From an uncultured Myxococcales bacterium (GTDB taxonomy: Bacteria; Myxococcota_A; UBA9042), in assembly GCA_903840165.1 (NCBI GenBank), contig CAIMEY010000108.1, positions 40,640 to 104,639 of the forward strand: a stretch of DNA of 64,000 nucleotides, read 5' to 3'. Below are positions 9,944 to 19,100 of the stretch, in pieces (the stretch's first letter is position 1; each line of letters opens with the position of its first letter). The notes below the pieces were generated by a model. The model was not told where the DNA came from. It searched no databases and saw only the letters and a program-made list of their open reading frames with translations. The position numbers and the translations under genes are program-made.

Positions 9944-12321
9944 GGCTCGTCCTCCCCGCTGGTCGGCGCTGTCAGGTTGTCGAGGACGTCACCGAGGCTC
10001 TTGACCTTCTGGCTACGCTCCTCTTGAAGTTGCTTGATCGCGTTGGCTTTTTCTTGCTTACGCTGCCATGCGACGTCGACTAGGCCCAGGTCAGCTTCGA
10101 GCAGAATCTCCGCCAAGCGCTTTTCCGCCGCGCGAATGAGGCCATAGCCAATGTCCTTGGCCATGCGCCGCGAGTCGTCCTCATAACTGCGAACGGTGGC
10201 TTGGTATTCCGCGATATTGCGCTGTTCCGTAGACAGCACTTGGCGAACGCCGGCCAATCGCTGCGAAGCGCGTCCAGCGATCGTCTTGAGAATCGAGCGC
10301 ATTTGTTCGGCCAGCGCATCGATCGCACCACGGGTCAAGCGAAGGCGGCGTCCGTCATCACCGTTGGGGTTGGTACGCTCCAAAACCTGTGTATACATCT
10401 CTTGTTCGGCCCGTTGGGCGGCTGCAAGGTTGGCGCGAATCAGGTTTTCGTCTTCGGAGACCTTGTCGCCGGCCCCCACGCCCTGCGAGGAAACCTCGAC
10501 ATCCTGCGTCAACTCTTCAATGGTGCGGAAGGTCCGCCGCAGTTCGTCTTTCTCGTCTTGCAGCTTCTGCCTGTATTCCTTCTCTTTTTCCTTGGCCAAG
10601 GTGATACCATCGCTGCCGAACGTACGATCATTGAGCATCTTCTCAACGGCTAGGATCTGCTGGCGAACTTGCTCCAGACTGGCCTTGAGCATCCCGACTT
10701 CGGCCGAATCGTCGGCTAGGCGCGACGAAATGCTGGTCTGCCGCTCAATGTATTGGCCCTTGGTTGCGGGTATTTTGAGGAATGCTTCTTCCCACTTCAT
10801 GCGGTTTTCGCGCAGAGCCTTGGCGTGGTCCTTTTCGTCCGCGTTCATCTTTGGTTCGGCCAAGCCGTACAGGAGATCGAGGATGCGCCGGCCTAAGTCC
10901 ATGGTGCGATTCTGGCTTTCGATCAAGCGGAGCCACGCGTCCTTGAGCTCGGGAAACATGTCAAGGCGGCTACTTTCTTTGAGGGCTGCCTCGATTGTCG
11001 TCGCCAACTTGCTGGCTTCTTTGACATCCGCCCGTTCTGCGGCCATGTCGTCGAACAGGCTGACCACGCGCAGCATGTCTTCATCGCGCTCCAAGTACTT
11101 GGCGACACGCTCAGACACTGGCCGGACCACCTGGAACTCATCGCTGGCGCGGTTGAGCAGCCAACTGAAGAATTGTTCGAGGTTTTTGTCAGACGATGCG
11201 AAACGCGTCAATTCACCTGTGATCGCGCTGTAGCGTTCGACCACGTCCTGATACGCAGCGTCGGCCTGATCGAATTGTTTGGCCAGCATGTTGATGCGAC
11301 CGCGCAAGACCGCAGCCTGAACGGCGACGTTGTCGTCATTGACCGTGAGCAAGAGGACGTCAAGTGTTTCAATGGCTTGCTTGGGCTTTCCTGCTGCCAC
11401 GTGGGTCGCGGCCATTTCGTACAGGGCGTCTTCATAGAGCGGCGAGTTGCGATCGACGGCTTGGTAGTGAAAGACAGCGTCGTCGTACTTCTTGGCCTGC
11501 AGGAGCAGACGAGCCAGCGCTACATGCGCGTAATCCAAGACATCTTGCTCTGGGCGGCGGTCTGCACTCTGGGTCTTGCCGGCCTCGACCACGTCTTGGA
11601 AGCACTTGATGGCATCGTCTGGCTTGTTCTTGGCGACGAAGATGGCACCGATGTAGAACCGTGCGTGCGGCCAACGTTTTTCGCCAGGAGCGACCTGGTC
11701 GAGCAGCCCCTTGGCGCGGTCGAAAGACCGGCCCGAGAAGAAAGAGCGGCCGAACTGGTACAAGAGTTCGCTGCGGCGCTGGCCAGGAGGAACCGTATCC
11801 AGTTGTTTTGCATAGACTTCGACTTCCTCTATCCGATGCAGCCGCACCGAGACGTCGGCAAGTTCCTGCAGGGCGCTCTGGAAGTTCTTGGTATCGGCAA
11901 GGCGGAGGACTTGGTCTAGATAACGCTTTGCACCCATGTAGTTATGCAGGCGAAACAGGGTATCGCCGAGCATGAAGAGCGCGTCACCATAGTCACGGGA
12001 CTGCTGAAACTGGGTGTTGTTGACCAAATCGACGAAGAGCACCGAGGCCGTGGCCAAGTTCCCGCGATCATAGGCCATCTGGGCTTCAAAGAAGCGGCGG
12101 TCCAGGGGATAGCGGTTCTCTTTGGCGATGGCGTTTTTGAGGTCGGAGTCGATCACCTGCACGCCCGAGCGAACATTTTCCGCTTCGGTCTCAATGGCGC
12201 GCACGTTGTCGGCGGCCCAGGTTCGCACCGGCACGGCAGCAACCACGACCGCCACAATCGCGAGGATTGGTAGCGATTTGGCGAGGTTGCGCGCGTGTCT
12301 GGACGTCGAACTCAAGTGCAT
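9940..12321 (-). CDS. periplasmic TPR and coiled-coil protein
   Basis: This encodes 793 residues from the ATG at 12321. That start gives a clean signal peptide (KSLPILAIVAVVVAAVPVRTWA). A longer frame reaches a TTG at 12435 but lacks a credible leader. Residues about 50-400 carry TPR-like helical pairs (ALFMLGDTLFRLHNYMGAKRY). The C-terminal half is long charged helix with heptad-like Leu/Ala spacing, probably coiled coil. The family is not recognised. The gene is the second in the cluster, 141 bases after the 274-aa secreted protein, and is coupled to the next TPR gene by ATGA. A structural role with the GltD- and GltE-like proteins is inferred from the operon only. Confidence 0.75.
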   Translation of the reverse strand: MHLSSTSRHARNLAKSLPILAIVAVVVAAVPVRTWAADNVRAIETEAENVRSGVQVIDSDLKNAIAKENRYPLDRRFFEAQMAYDRGNLATASVLFVDLVNNTQFQQSRDYGDALFMLGDTLFRLHNYMGAKRYLDQVLRLADTKNFQSALQELADVSVRLHRIEEVEVYAKQLDTVPPGQRRSELLYQFGRSFFSGRSFDRAKGLLDQVAPGEKRWPHARFYIGAIFVAKNKPDDAIKCFQDVVEAGKTQSADRRPEQDVLDYAHVALARLLLQAKKYDDAVFHYQAVDRNSPLYEDALYEMAATHVAAGKPKQAIETLDVLLLTVNDDNVAVQAAVLRGRINMLAKQFDQADAAYQDVVERYSAITGELTRFASSDKNLEQFFSWLLNRASDEFQVVRPVSERVAKYLERDEDMLRVVSLFDDMAAERADVKEASKLATTIEAALKESSRLDMFPELKDAWLRLIESQNRTMDLGRRILDLLYGLAEPKMNADEKDHAKALRENRMKWEEAFLKIPATKGQYIERQTSISSRLADDSAEVGMLKASLEQVRQQILAVEKMLNDRTFGSDGITLAKEKEKEYRQKLQDEKDELRRTFRTIEELTQDVEVSSQGVGAGDKVSEDENLIRANLAAAQRAEQEMYTQVLERTNPNGDDGRRLRLTRGAIDALAEQMRSILKTIAGRASQRLAGVRQVLSTEQRNIAEYQATVRSYEDDSRRMAKDIGYGLIRAAEKRLAEILLEADLGLVDVAWQRKQEKANAIKQLQEERSQKVKSLGDVLDNLTAPTSGEDEP

Positions 12322-12462
12322 TGCTTGCTGAATGCTCCGCTGGCTGCTGGCCCTGTGCGCGACACGTCGTCGAACGTAGGGCCACCCGCGTCGATCGCGG
12401 GTCGGGGGGAAATGCGCGGACACGACCGACGTCAACGCGAGGTTGAGTCCGGTCCCTTCGGC

Positions 12463-13287
12463 TTACTTGCCGGCGTCCTTGCCCTCCTCAACTTTGGTGT
12501 TCTTGTTCTGGATCTGCTTGACTTCATACTTGATGTACGGCTTGTCTTCCAAATCCGTCGCCACGCCTCCGCGCTCATAGCCAACGACCGAGACTTCGGT
12601 GACGCGGCCGCGCGCTGCATAGAACGTGTAAGCTGATTTCAGTTTGAAGACATAGCCTTCTAGGTAGCTGAACAAGTCCGAATTGCCGCGGTAGACCATC
12701 TCGACCGTGAGCGCATGGTTGCCGGGAATCACCGAGCCGTTGTAGATCTCAAATTCTTTGCGGGTGTTGAGCAAACCGTTTGAATTGTCTTGGTAATAGA
12801 TCTTTTTGCCATCGAGGTAGTAGAGCACGGACTGCAGTTCAAAGAAGCTGCCCATGTCGTTCTTGTGGATGAGCACGGCGCGCGATTCGGCGATCACGTT
12901 GTCGAGGATCTGCTCTTTGAGCAACAAAAGCCGCGTCTTGGTCTGGTATATGCGATCTTTGATGCCAACGACGCGCTCTTCGATCGTGCGCAGGCGCGTC
13001 TCGTACTGGGCATCGCCGGACTGCGGCACAGAGGCACCCGGCGTGGTCGTAGTAGTGTCGGAATTGCCAGTTGTTGCTGCTGGTTGAGCGCCTGGGGCCG
13101 GCTGACCTGGTGCAGTCGGCGCCGTCCCGGCTGGCGCAGACACACCGGCGGGCTGCGGGGAAGGCGCCGTAGCCCCTGGAGCCGCTGCGGCGGGCGTTGG
13201 CTGGGCCCAGGCTGCGGGAGCTGCAACGGTGACCAAGCTGGCCACGGCAGCAACTGCGCTCAACAGCTTTGCATAGTCACGAACCAT
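12463..13287 (-). CDS. secreted protein with Pro/Ala linker, coiled coil and C-terminal beta domain
   Basis: This encodes 274 residues. It has a signal peptide (residues 1-28, ending PAAWA), a Pro/Ala/Thr-rich linker (about 29-85), a helical segment (RLRTIEERVVGIKDRIYQ onward, about 95-140) that looks like a coiled coil, and then a beta-rich domain of about 110 residues (GNHALTVEMVYRG, LKSAYTFYAARG). GAGG lies 4-5 bases before the ATG (GAGGAACC-ATG). The Pro/Ala linker can cause automatic mis-naming as dihydrolipoamide acetyltransferase, but no lipoyl or catalytic domain is present. It is the first gene of the TPR cluster, so the operon promoter should lie just upstream. Function is unknown. 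Confidence 0.75.
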   Translation of the reverse strand: MVRDYAKLLSAVAAVASLVTVAAPAAWAQPTPAAAAPGATAPSPQPAGVSAPAGTAPTAPGQPAPGAQPAATTGNSDTTTTTPGASVPQSGDAQYETRLRTIEERVVGIKDRIYQTKTRLLLLKEQILDNVIAESRAVLIHKNDMGSFFELQSVLYYLDGKKIYYQDNSNGLLNTRKEFEIYNGSVIPGNHALTVEMVYRGNSDLFSYLEGYVFKLKSAYTFYAARGRVTEVSVVGYERGGVATDLEDKPYIKYEVKQIQNKNTKVEEGKDAGK

Positions 13288-13460
13288 GGTTCCTCACTCT
13301 TGGTATCGAATTTCCATCGTCATACAGCCTAGGGTCAACGACGTGCGTCGCGGACGGCAGAATGACCGGACTTGGCCGATCCTGTACGAAGACCCTGAAA
13401 TTCCACCCCTTATCGGTCCATTCATGGCGCCGCGGTTTGAGCCGCCTTCGCCCAATTACC

Positions 13461-13543
13461 TTGCCGAAAAGACGCTGCCTTGCCGAAAAGACGCTGCCTT
13501 GCCGAAAAGACGCTGCCTTGCCGAAAAGACGCTGCCTTGCCGA
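13461..13543. repeat. tandem repeat, 19-bp unit, 4.4 copies
   Basis: The unit TTGCCGAAAAGACGCTGCC occurs four times without mismatch (starts 13461, 13480, 13499, 13518), then seven bases of a fifth copy. There are no spacers, so it is not a CRISPR array. The period is not a multiple of 3, which argues against coding. It lies about 175-255 bases upstream of the start of the TPR cluster. Confidence 0.97.
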
Positions 13544-13802
13544 TCGCGTCCCCCTGCAAAGGGAGCCTGAGCGGCCGATGCGATCCAGCGGCCGCGGAAT
13601 TTGGTAGCGCATTTGGAGCATCAACAGGGCGCACGGCCCTTGAAACTGCTAGTCTTTTCTCTAAGCCGGGGACCAAGTCCTGGCCTCCGCGGGAGCGAGT
13701 TTGCCACAAAGTAGGGGCGTCTGTCACGTTTGACACCTCAGACGGAGTGACACGCAGCGCGGCACGGAGCCCCGACCTTGATCGGACCTAGCCCTCAACG
13801 CA

Positions 13803-13821
13803 GCAAGGCACAATGCCTTGC
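13803..13821. promoter_or_regulatory. perfect 8-bp inverted repeat with 3-base loop
   Basis: GCAAGGCA (13803-13810) and TGCCTTGC (13814-13821) pair perfectly around CAA and are followed by ATTT on the plus strand. It could be a terminator hairpin or an operator. The half-site shares TGCCTTGC with the junction of the nearby 19-bp repeats. Confidence 0.4.
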
Positions 13822-14191
13822 ATTTGCACGAGGAATCAGGTTCGCGGCGCTGACAGTATAGGCACGTACTGGGGCTTGGTCAATGCGCAGTCGCCTGTCG
13901 GACCGCTGTCCTTGGCCAAGCCCTAGCCCCGAGCGCATTTTCGCCAAGCGAATGTCCTAGGCCGGTGTTGTCGCTTGGCGTTGGCAAGCGCCCTGTTTTT
14001 ATTTAGGGAAGTACGGCCCAAACAGTGGCGGTGTCGGTCCGTCGCCTGGTCACCCACCGCGCAGGCAGGGCTCAGGCGTTGTTGGCGCAATTGCACCCTA
14101 TTGGTACCTGTAGCGGATTCCCGCGCGCCTGGGTGTGAAGATTGGTGCAGGCGGGCCGGCGTCTTGGTTTCGCTGCGGCTGGAGCCCGAAG

Positions 14192-15241
14192 TTACGAGCC
14201 AACCGGGTCAAAATCCTGTGGAGAGTCAGCGGTTGTCGGCGCGAATCGCGCAGCAAGTGCGTGCAAAAGCCTCGGCAAGCCAAGGCCAGTGAGGGTAGAA
14301 ATGGCCAGAACAGGTCGGCCAATCTCTTGGCTGAGCGCGTCGGCCTGACTCTGGGCGGTTGGGCCCAGGACGTCTGCTTTGGTGAGAACGATAAGGGCCG
14401 GTCGCGAAAGTAAGTCGCTGTTAAAATGAGATAATTCGCGGCGCAAGATCGATAGAGCCTGGGCTGGAGGCACTTCGTCTAGGGGCGAGAGTAGAAAGAC
14501 CAGGGCACTGCATCGCTCGATGTGCCGCAGGAACTGAAGCCCAAGCCCTGCACCGTCCGCAGCGCCTTCGATGAGGCCCGGAATATCGGCGACGGTGAAG
14601 ACGCGGCCCTGGTGGCGGACGACGCCGAGGTTGGGCACCAGCGTTGTGAAGGGGTAGTCGGCCACCTCGGCGCGCGACGCGGAGATCTGCCGGATGAGGC
14701 TGGACTTGCCGGCATTGGGGTAGCCGACCAGGGCGACATCAGCCAATAGCTTGAGTTCAAAGCGTAAAGAACGCGTTTGGCCGGGGAGCCCGGGGTTGGC
14801 GCGCTCCGGGGCGCGGTGGGTTGCGCTGGCAAAGTGCACGTTGCCCCAGCCACCGTTGCCGCCGTTGAGCAGAATCAGGCGCTGGTCGGGCGTGGTCATG
14901 TCGGCGAGCAAAACGCCTGATTCTGCATCGAAAACCTGCGTACCGGGCGGAACTGGCAAGATCAAGTCGGCCCCGTCGCGTCCGGTTTTGCGTTGGCCAC
15001 TGCCGGCTACACCGTCTTGGGCGGCATACAAACGGTTGAGATGATAGTCTAAAAGGGAGCGAGATCGGTTGTCGGCCACCAGGATGACGTCGCCGCCACG
15101 GCCGCCGTCACCGCCATCGGGGCCGCCCATAGGCACATGCTTCTCGCGGCGAAAATGGCGACTACCGCGGCCACCGTCGCCAGACTTTGCAACAATTTCA
15201 GCATGATCGATAAACTGCACCCTGGCCTCCGTGGTCCGCAT
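14192..15241 (-). CDS. obg: ribosome-assembly GTPase Obg/CgtA
   Basis: This encodes 349 residues, normal for the family. The glycine-rich Obg fold occupies residues 1-160 (SGDGGRGS, PMGGPDGGDGGRGGDV, LNGGNGGWGN). The G domain follows with a P-loop GYPNAGKSS at 173-181, switch I (YPFTTLVPNLG), G3 DIPG at 219-222, and G4 written TKAD at 287-290 in place of NKxD. Obg proteins bind the large ribosomal subunit and link its maturation to growth control. The C-terminal extension of some orthologues (OCT domain) is absent. The usual partners rpmA and rplU are not next to it. Confidence 0.95.
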   Translation of the reverse strand: MRTTEARVQFIDHAEIVAKSGDGGRGSRHFRREKHVPMGGPDGGDGGRGGDVILVADNRSRSLLDYHLNRLYAAQDGVAGSGQRKTGRDGADLILPVPPGTQVFDAESGVLLADMTTPDQRLILLNGGNGGWGNVHFASATHRAPERANPGLPGQTRSLRFELKLLADVALVGYPNAGKSSLIRQISASRAEVADYPFTTLVPNLGVVRHQGRVFTVADIPGLIEGAADGAGLGLQFLRHIERCSALVFLLSPLDEVPPAQALSILRRELSHFNSDLLSRPALIVLTKADVLGPTAQSQADALSQEIGRPVLAISTLTGLGLPRLLHALAARFAPTTADSPQDFDPVGS

Positions 15242-16186
15242 GGGCGATCGCAGTTCGCAGCGCCGCGAACCGACAAACTCCCTTGGCGGGGCGCGCAGCT
15301 TGCCATGATCGCTGCCAGGGTTCCATGCAATCGGTCGGATCCGTGGTCAGCGCAGGGACTTGGGGGCGAAATTGACGCAGTCCGGCGGCGGCACAGGCTG
15401 CAGTCTGTCCACAGAGGCATGGAAATAGTTTGTAAAAACGAGAAGATAATCAAAGGTGGTCGCGGACCCCATCGGCGATGATCACGCACTGCGTTGGGCG
15501 CTACAGCGGTGGGGCGGGGGCCGCGAGGCGGGCCAGTAGCAGGATTCTTGCCAAGGTTTCGATCCGGTTCTGCGGACTTGCGATCCGCCAGCTGCGGGTT
15601 GTCCACAAGCGCGTCGCGCAACTCCGCAGACAGACGTGCAACGGCGCGGGGCCATTGGGGCCTTATGGGCGGCGAGCCACTACATGTCGTAGGCAACAAA
15701 TTTTTTGACACAACATCTTGTGGTGGCACTGTCGAGTTGCTTGACCCTGACCGGAGGGCCGGGCTACCGTCGCGCTGGTGATTGCAGCTGTAACGTCCCG
15801 TGAACGCGCGCTGTTGCGCGAGCTGGGATGGCTTGTCGTGCGCCAACCCTTGGGGATGCGCACTAGACAGGCCGTGGCGTTCTTGCGCCGAGTGCAATCA
15901 CCAAGAACGGTGCTGACTGCGGCCCGCTCCTGACCTGCGCGGTCGGGACGACGGATGAACCGCTTCCGGTTCGAATTGCCCGAGTAAACAAATGGTTTGC
16001 TCGATGCTAGCCGACGAACCTTGCACCCACTGGTCCTACGACCCGACGCGCTCCGCCCCCTTAGGCGGTGTTCGTTCGGCATGGCGGTCCAGCAGGTGCA
16101 CTGCAGGCGGGTGGATGCGCTCACAAGCCCAAAGACTATGAGTCTTAGGTGGTTTTGAGGCGTTACCTAGTCCCAACGGAGCAGTC
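15242..16186. other. divergent intergenic region between obg and nrdJ
   Basis: About 945 bases carrying the divergent promoters of obg (minus) and nrdJ (plus). No cobalamin riboswitch could be matched by eye: no B12 box or characteristic GCCACTG core. A TTGACA hexamer is at 15705-15710, without a good partner. A 51-codon frame (15778-15933, starting GTG) lacks a suitably spaced ribosome site and was not called. Confidence 0.5.
16132..16146. promoter_or_regulatory. inverted repeat upstream of nrdJ
   Basis: AAGACT-ATG-AGTCTT, a perfect 6-bp inverted repeat with a 3-base centre, ends 40 bases before the nrdJ start codon. This position suits an operator. It does not match the NrdR box as I know it. 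Confidence 0.3.
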
Positions 16187-19100
16187 ATGGACCGCGACAC
16201 GACCACCGGATTGGACTTTGGTGCCGGACAGGCGCTGGACCGTACTGAGGCTGAGCCGCCATCTTTGGCCGCGCAGGGCAGCCATGTCCTTGCGGCGCGT
16301 CAAAAAAACCAGTCAGAACAGAAGATTGCGGATGATGTTGTCGCGCTTCTGCCACAGGCGGAGGTGTCACAGGCGGGCTCCTTGTCACCAGCAGTGGTGG
16401 CGGCCAGGCCATCCCGAAATTCACGTAGCAAGGGCGACCGCGATGTCGGCACCCACGAGGAACTCTTTGCCATGGCCATGATCGAAAAGACCACAACTCC
16501 CATGCTGTTACTGGACGCATCCTCGACGTTGATGGAGGCAGGAGGCACCCTGCCTTTGCACATTGAGCGCGTAGTGGCCGGTTGGCGGCAGGACAGTGAC
16601 GAGATGGAAAATGCGAGTGAATCTCTGATGATTGCCGGTGCCGTCCAGGCGCCCGGGGCCCCTTTGCCGGCGTCTCAGCGTAGCGACCGCGGTCCCGGCC
16701 TGCGTTGCCGCCGCCTGCACACCCAGGTCGGCGTTCATCCGTTCGATGAGGTGGCCTGGGAGCGCCGGACCGCCTGCATTACCAGCGTGAAAGGCGAAGT
16801 GATCTTTGAGCAAAAGGGCGTCGAAATTCCTGCTGCTTGGTCGCAAACGGCCACGGCGGTGGTGGTCAGCAAGTACTTTCGCGGGACCCTGGGCACGCCG
16901 GACCGGGAAACGAGCGTTCGGCAACTGATCGCTCGGGTCACCGGCACCATTGGCCAATGGGCCCGTCAAGGTCGCTATTTTGCAGCCGAAGAGGACGCGC
17001 GCGCCTTCGAGGACGAACTGACTTGGTTGGTCCTGCACCAGCGCATGTCGTTCAATTCGCCGGTGTGGTTCAACGTCGGCGTTGAGGCCCATCCTCAGTG
17101 CTCTGCCTGTTTTATCAACAGTGTACAGGACACGATGGACTCGATTCTTGGCCTCGCCAAGACCGAAGGCATGTTGTTCAAGTACGGGTCGGGCGCGGGC
17201 TCCAATCTGTCGCCGATTCGCTCCTCCAAAGAACAACTGGCGGGAGGAGGCGAGGCCTCTGGTCCCGTAAGTTTCATGAAGGGTTTTGATGCCTTTGCAG
17301 GCGTCATCAAATCTGGTGGCAAGACGCGCCGCGCGGCCAAGATGGTAATTCTCAACGCCGATCACCCGGATATCGTTGATTTCATTCGCTGCAAGGAGGC
17401 TGAGGAGCGCAAGGCCCACGCCCTGATCGCAGCGGGCTATGACGGACGCATGGATGGCGAAGCCTATGCCTCGGTATTCTTTCAAAACTCCAATAATTCT
17501 GTGCGTGTGTCTGATGCCTTCATGCAGGCCGTGGTCGATGATGGGGACTGGACGACCTATGCCGTGCGCGACCATCGACCGATCAAGACGTACAAGGCTC
17601 GCGAATTAATGGCGGAAATCGCGCATTCGACCTGGGTGTGCGGCGATCCCGGCATGCAGTTCGACACGACCATCAACGATTGGCACACGTGCGCCAACAC
17701 CGCGCGCATCCACGCGTCCAATCCATGCAGCGAGTACATGTTCCTGGACGATTCGGCGTGCAATTTGGCGTCGCTCAACCTGATGAAGTTCGTGCTGCCA
17801 GATTTGGAGTTTGATGTCGAGCAGTTCCGTCATGCCGTGGACCTAACGATCACGGCCCAGGAAATCCTGGTGGACTTTGCCTCGTATCCGACGCCGGCGA
17901 TTGAGAAAAACAGCCATGACTTCAGGCCTTTGGGCCTTGGCTTTGCCAATCTTGGCGCGCTGTTGATGACCCGAGGGCTCGGCTACGATTCGCCCCAGGG
18001 TCGGGCTTACGCTGCAGCGATCACGGCGCTAATGCACGGACAGGCCAATCTGCAGTCGGCCAAGATTGCTGAGCAAATTGGTGCCTTCCCCGGATACGCC
18101 GTCAACCGGGAGCCGATGGTGGCGGTCATGCACAAGCACCGCGCTGCCGTGGCACAGATCGAGTCGGCCCAGGACGTGCCCGCGCCGTTGCTGGCGGCCG
18201 CGCAGCAAGTGTGGGAAAGTGCTGTAGAAGTAGGCGAGCGCCATGGGTATCGCAATGCCCAAGTGACCGTGCTGGCACCGACTGGAACCATCGCTTTCAT
18301 GATGGATTGCGACACGACCGGCATCGAGCCGGACATCGCCTTGGTCAAGTACAAGAAGTTGGTGGGCGGCGGAACGCTGAAGATCGTCAATCAGGCCGTT
18401 CCCTCGGCGCTGCGGCGGCTCGGCTACAACCCAGAGCAAGTTGCTGATATTGCGCTGTATATTGATCAGAGCGATACGATTGAAGGCGCACCCCACCTCA
18501 AGGCTGAGCACTTGGCCAACTTCGATTGCGCGTTCCGACCGCAAAACGGCGTGCGTTCCATTCATTACATGGGCCACCTCAAGATGATGGCGGCATGCCA
18601 GCCGTTCTTGTCGGGCGCGATTTCCAAGACCGTGAACTTGCCGCACGAGGCGACTGAGCAGGACATCGCCGAAACCTACGTGCAAGCATGGAAACTCGGG
18701 GTCAAAGCCGTTGCGATCTATCGCGATGGCTGCAAGATGGCGCAACCACTGAGCACCAACAAAGGCGACGGCGACAAACGCGACGACAAGGTCGAAGGCA
18801 AAGCGCCGGCGCAGATGGACCTGGTGGTCGAACGGGTGGTCGAGAAGATCGTTGAACGCATTGTCGAAAAAGAAGTTCTGCGTCCCTTCCGCCGCAAGCT
18901 TCCGGACGAGCGTCAAGCCCTGACCCACAAGTTCGGCATCGCTGGCCACGAGGGCTATGTCACTGTAGGTATGTATGAAGATGGCACCCCTGGCGAGGTC
19001 TTCATCACCATGGCCAAGGAAGGCTCGACCATCTCCGGCCTGATGGACAACTTTGCCACGGCTATTTCCCTAGCGCTGCAATACGGCGTTCCGCTTCAGG

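Larger units (their letters stand above)
13288..14191. other. 0.9-kb non-coding region between obg and the TPR cluster
   Basis: No convincing gene was seen; the open frames here cross a tandem repeat whose period is not a multiple of three. It holds the 19-bp tandem repeat (13461-13543), a 7-bp inverted repeat GCGGCCG / CGGCCGC at about 13571-13597, and a perfect 8-bp inverted repeat at 13803-13821. It must contain the promoter of the minus-strand TPR cluster, but no promoter could be assigned with confidence. Confidence 0.55.

Noticed and set aside
12463..13287. Dihydrolipoamide acetyltransferase as a name for the 274-aa secreted protein
   Set aside because: Only the Pro/Ala linker resembles that enzyme; there is no lipoyl, subunit-binding or catalytic domain, and the protein has a signal peptide.
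13461..13543. Possible CRISPR array
   Set aside because: The 19-bp copies are directly adjacent with no spacers and no cas gene is nearby.
15778..15933. 51-codon plus-strand frame starting GTG upstream of nrdJ
   Set aside because: Protein-like in parts (RERALLRELGWLVVRQ) but no suitably spaced ribosome site and no known family; could be a gene remnant.
15663..16124. 153-codon minus-strand frame between obg and nrdJ
   Set aside because: Arg/Ser/Cys-rich translation, no ribosome site, no recognisable motif.
15242..16186. Cobalamin riboswitch upstream of the B12-dependent nrdJ
   Set aside because: Expected on biological grounds, but no B12 box or conserved core could be matched by eye; a covariance-model search would decide.
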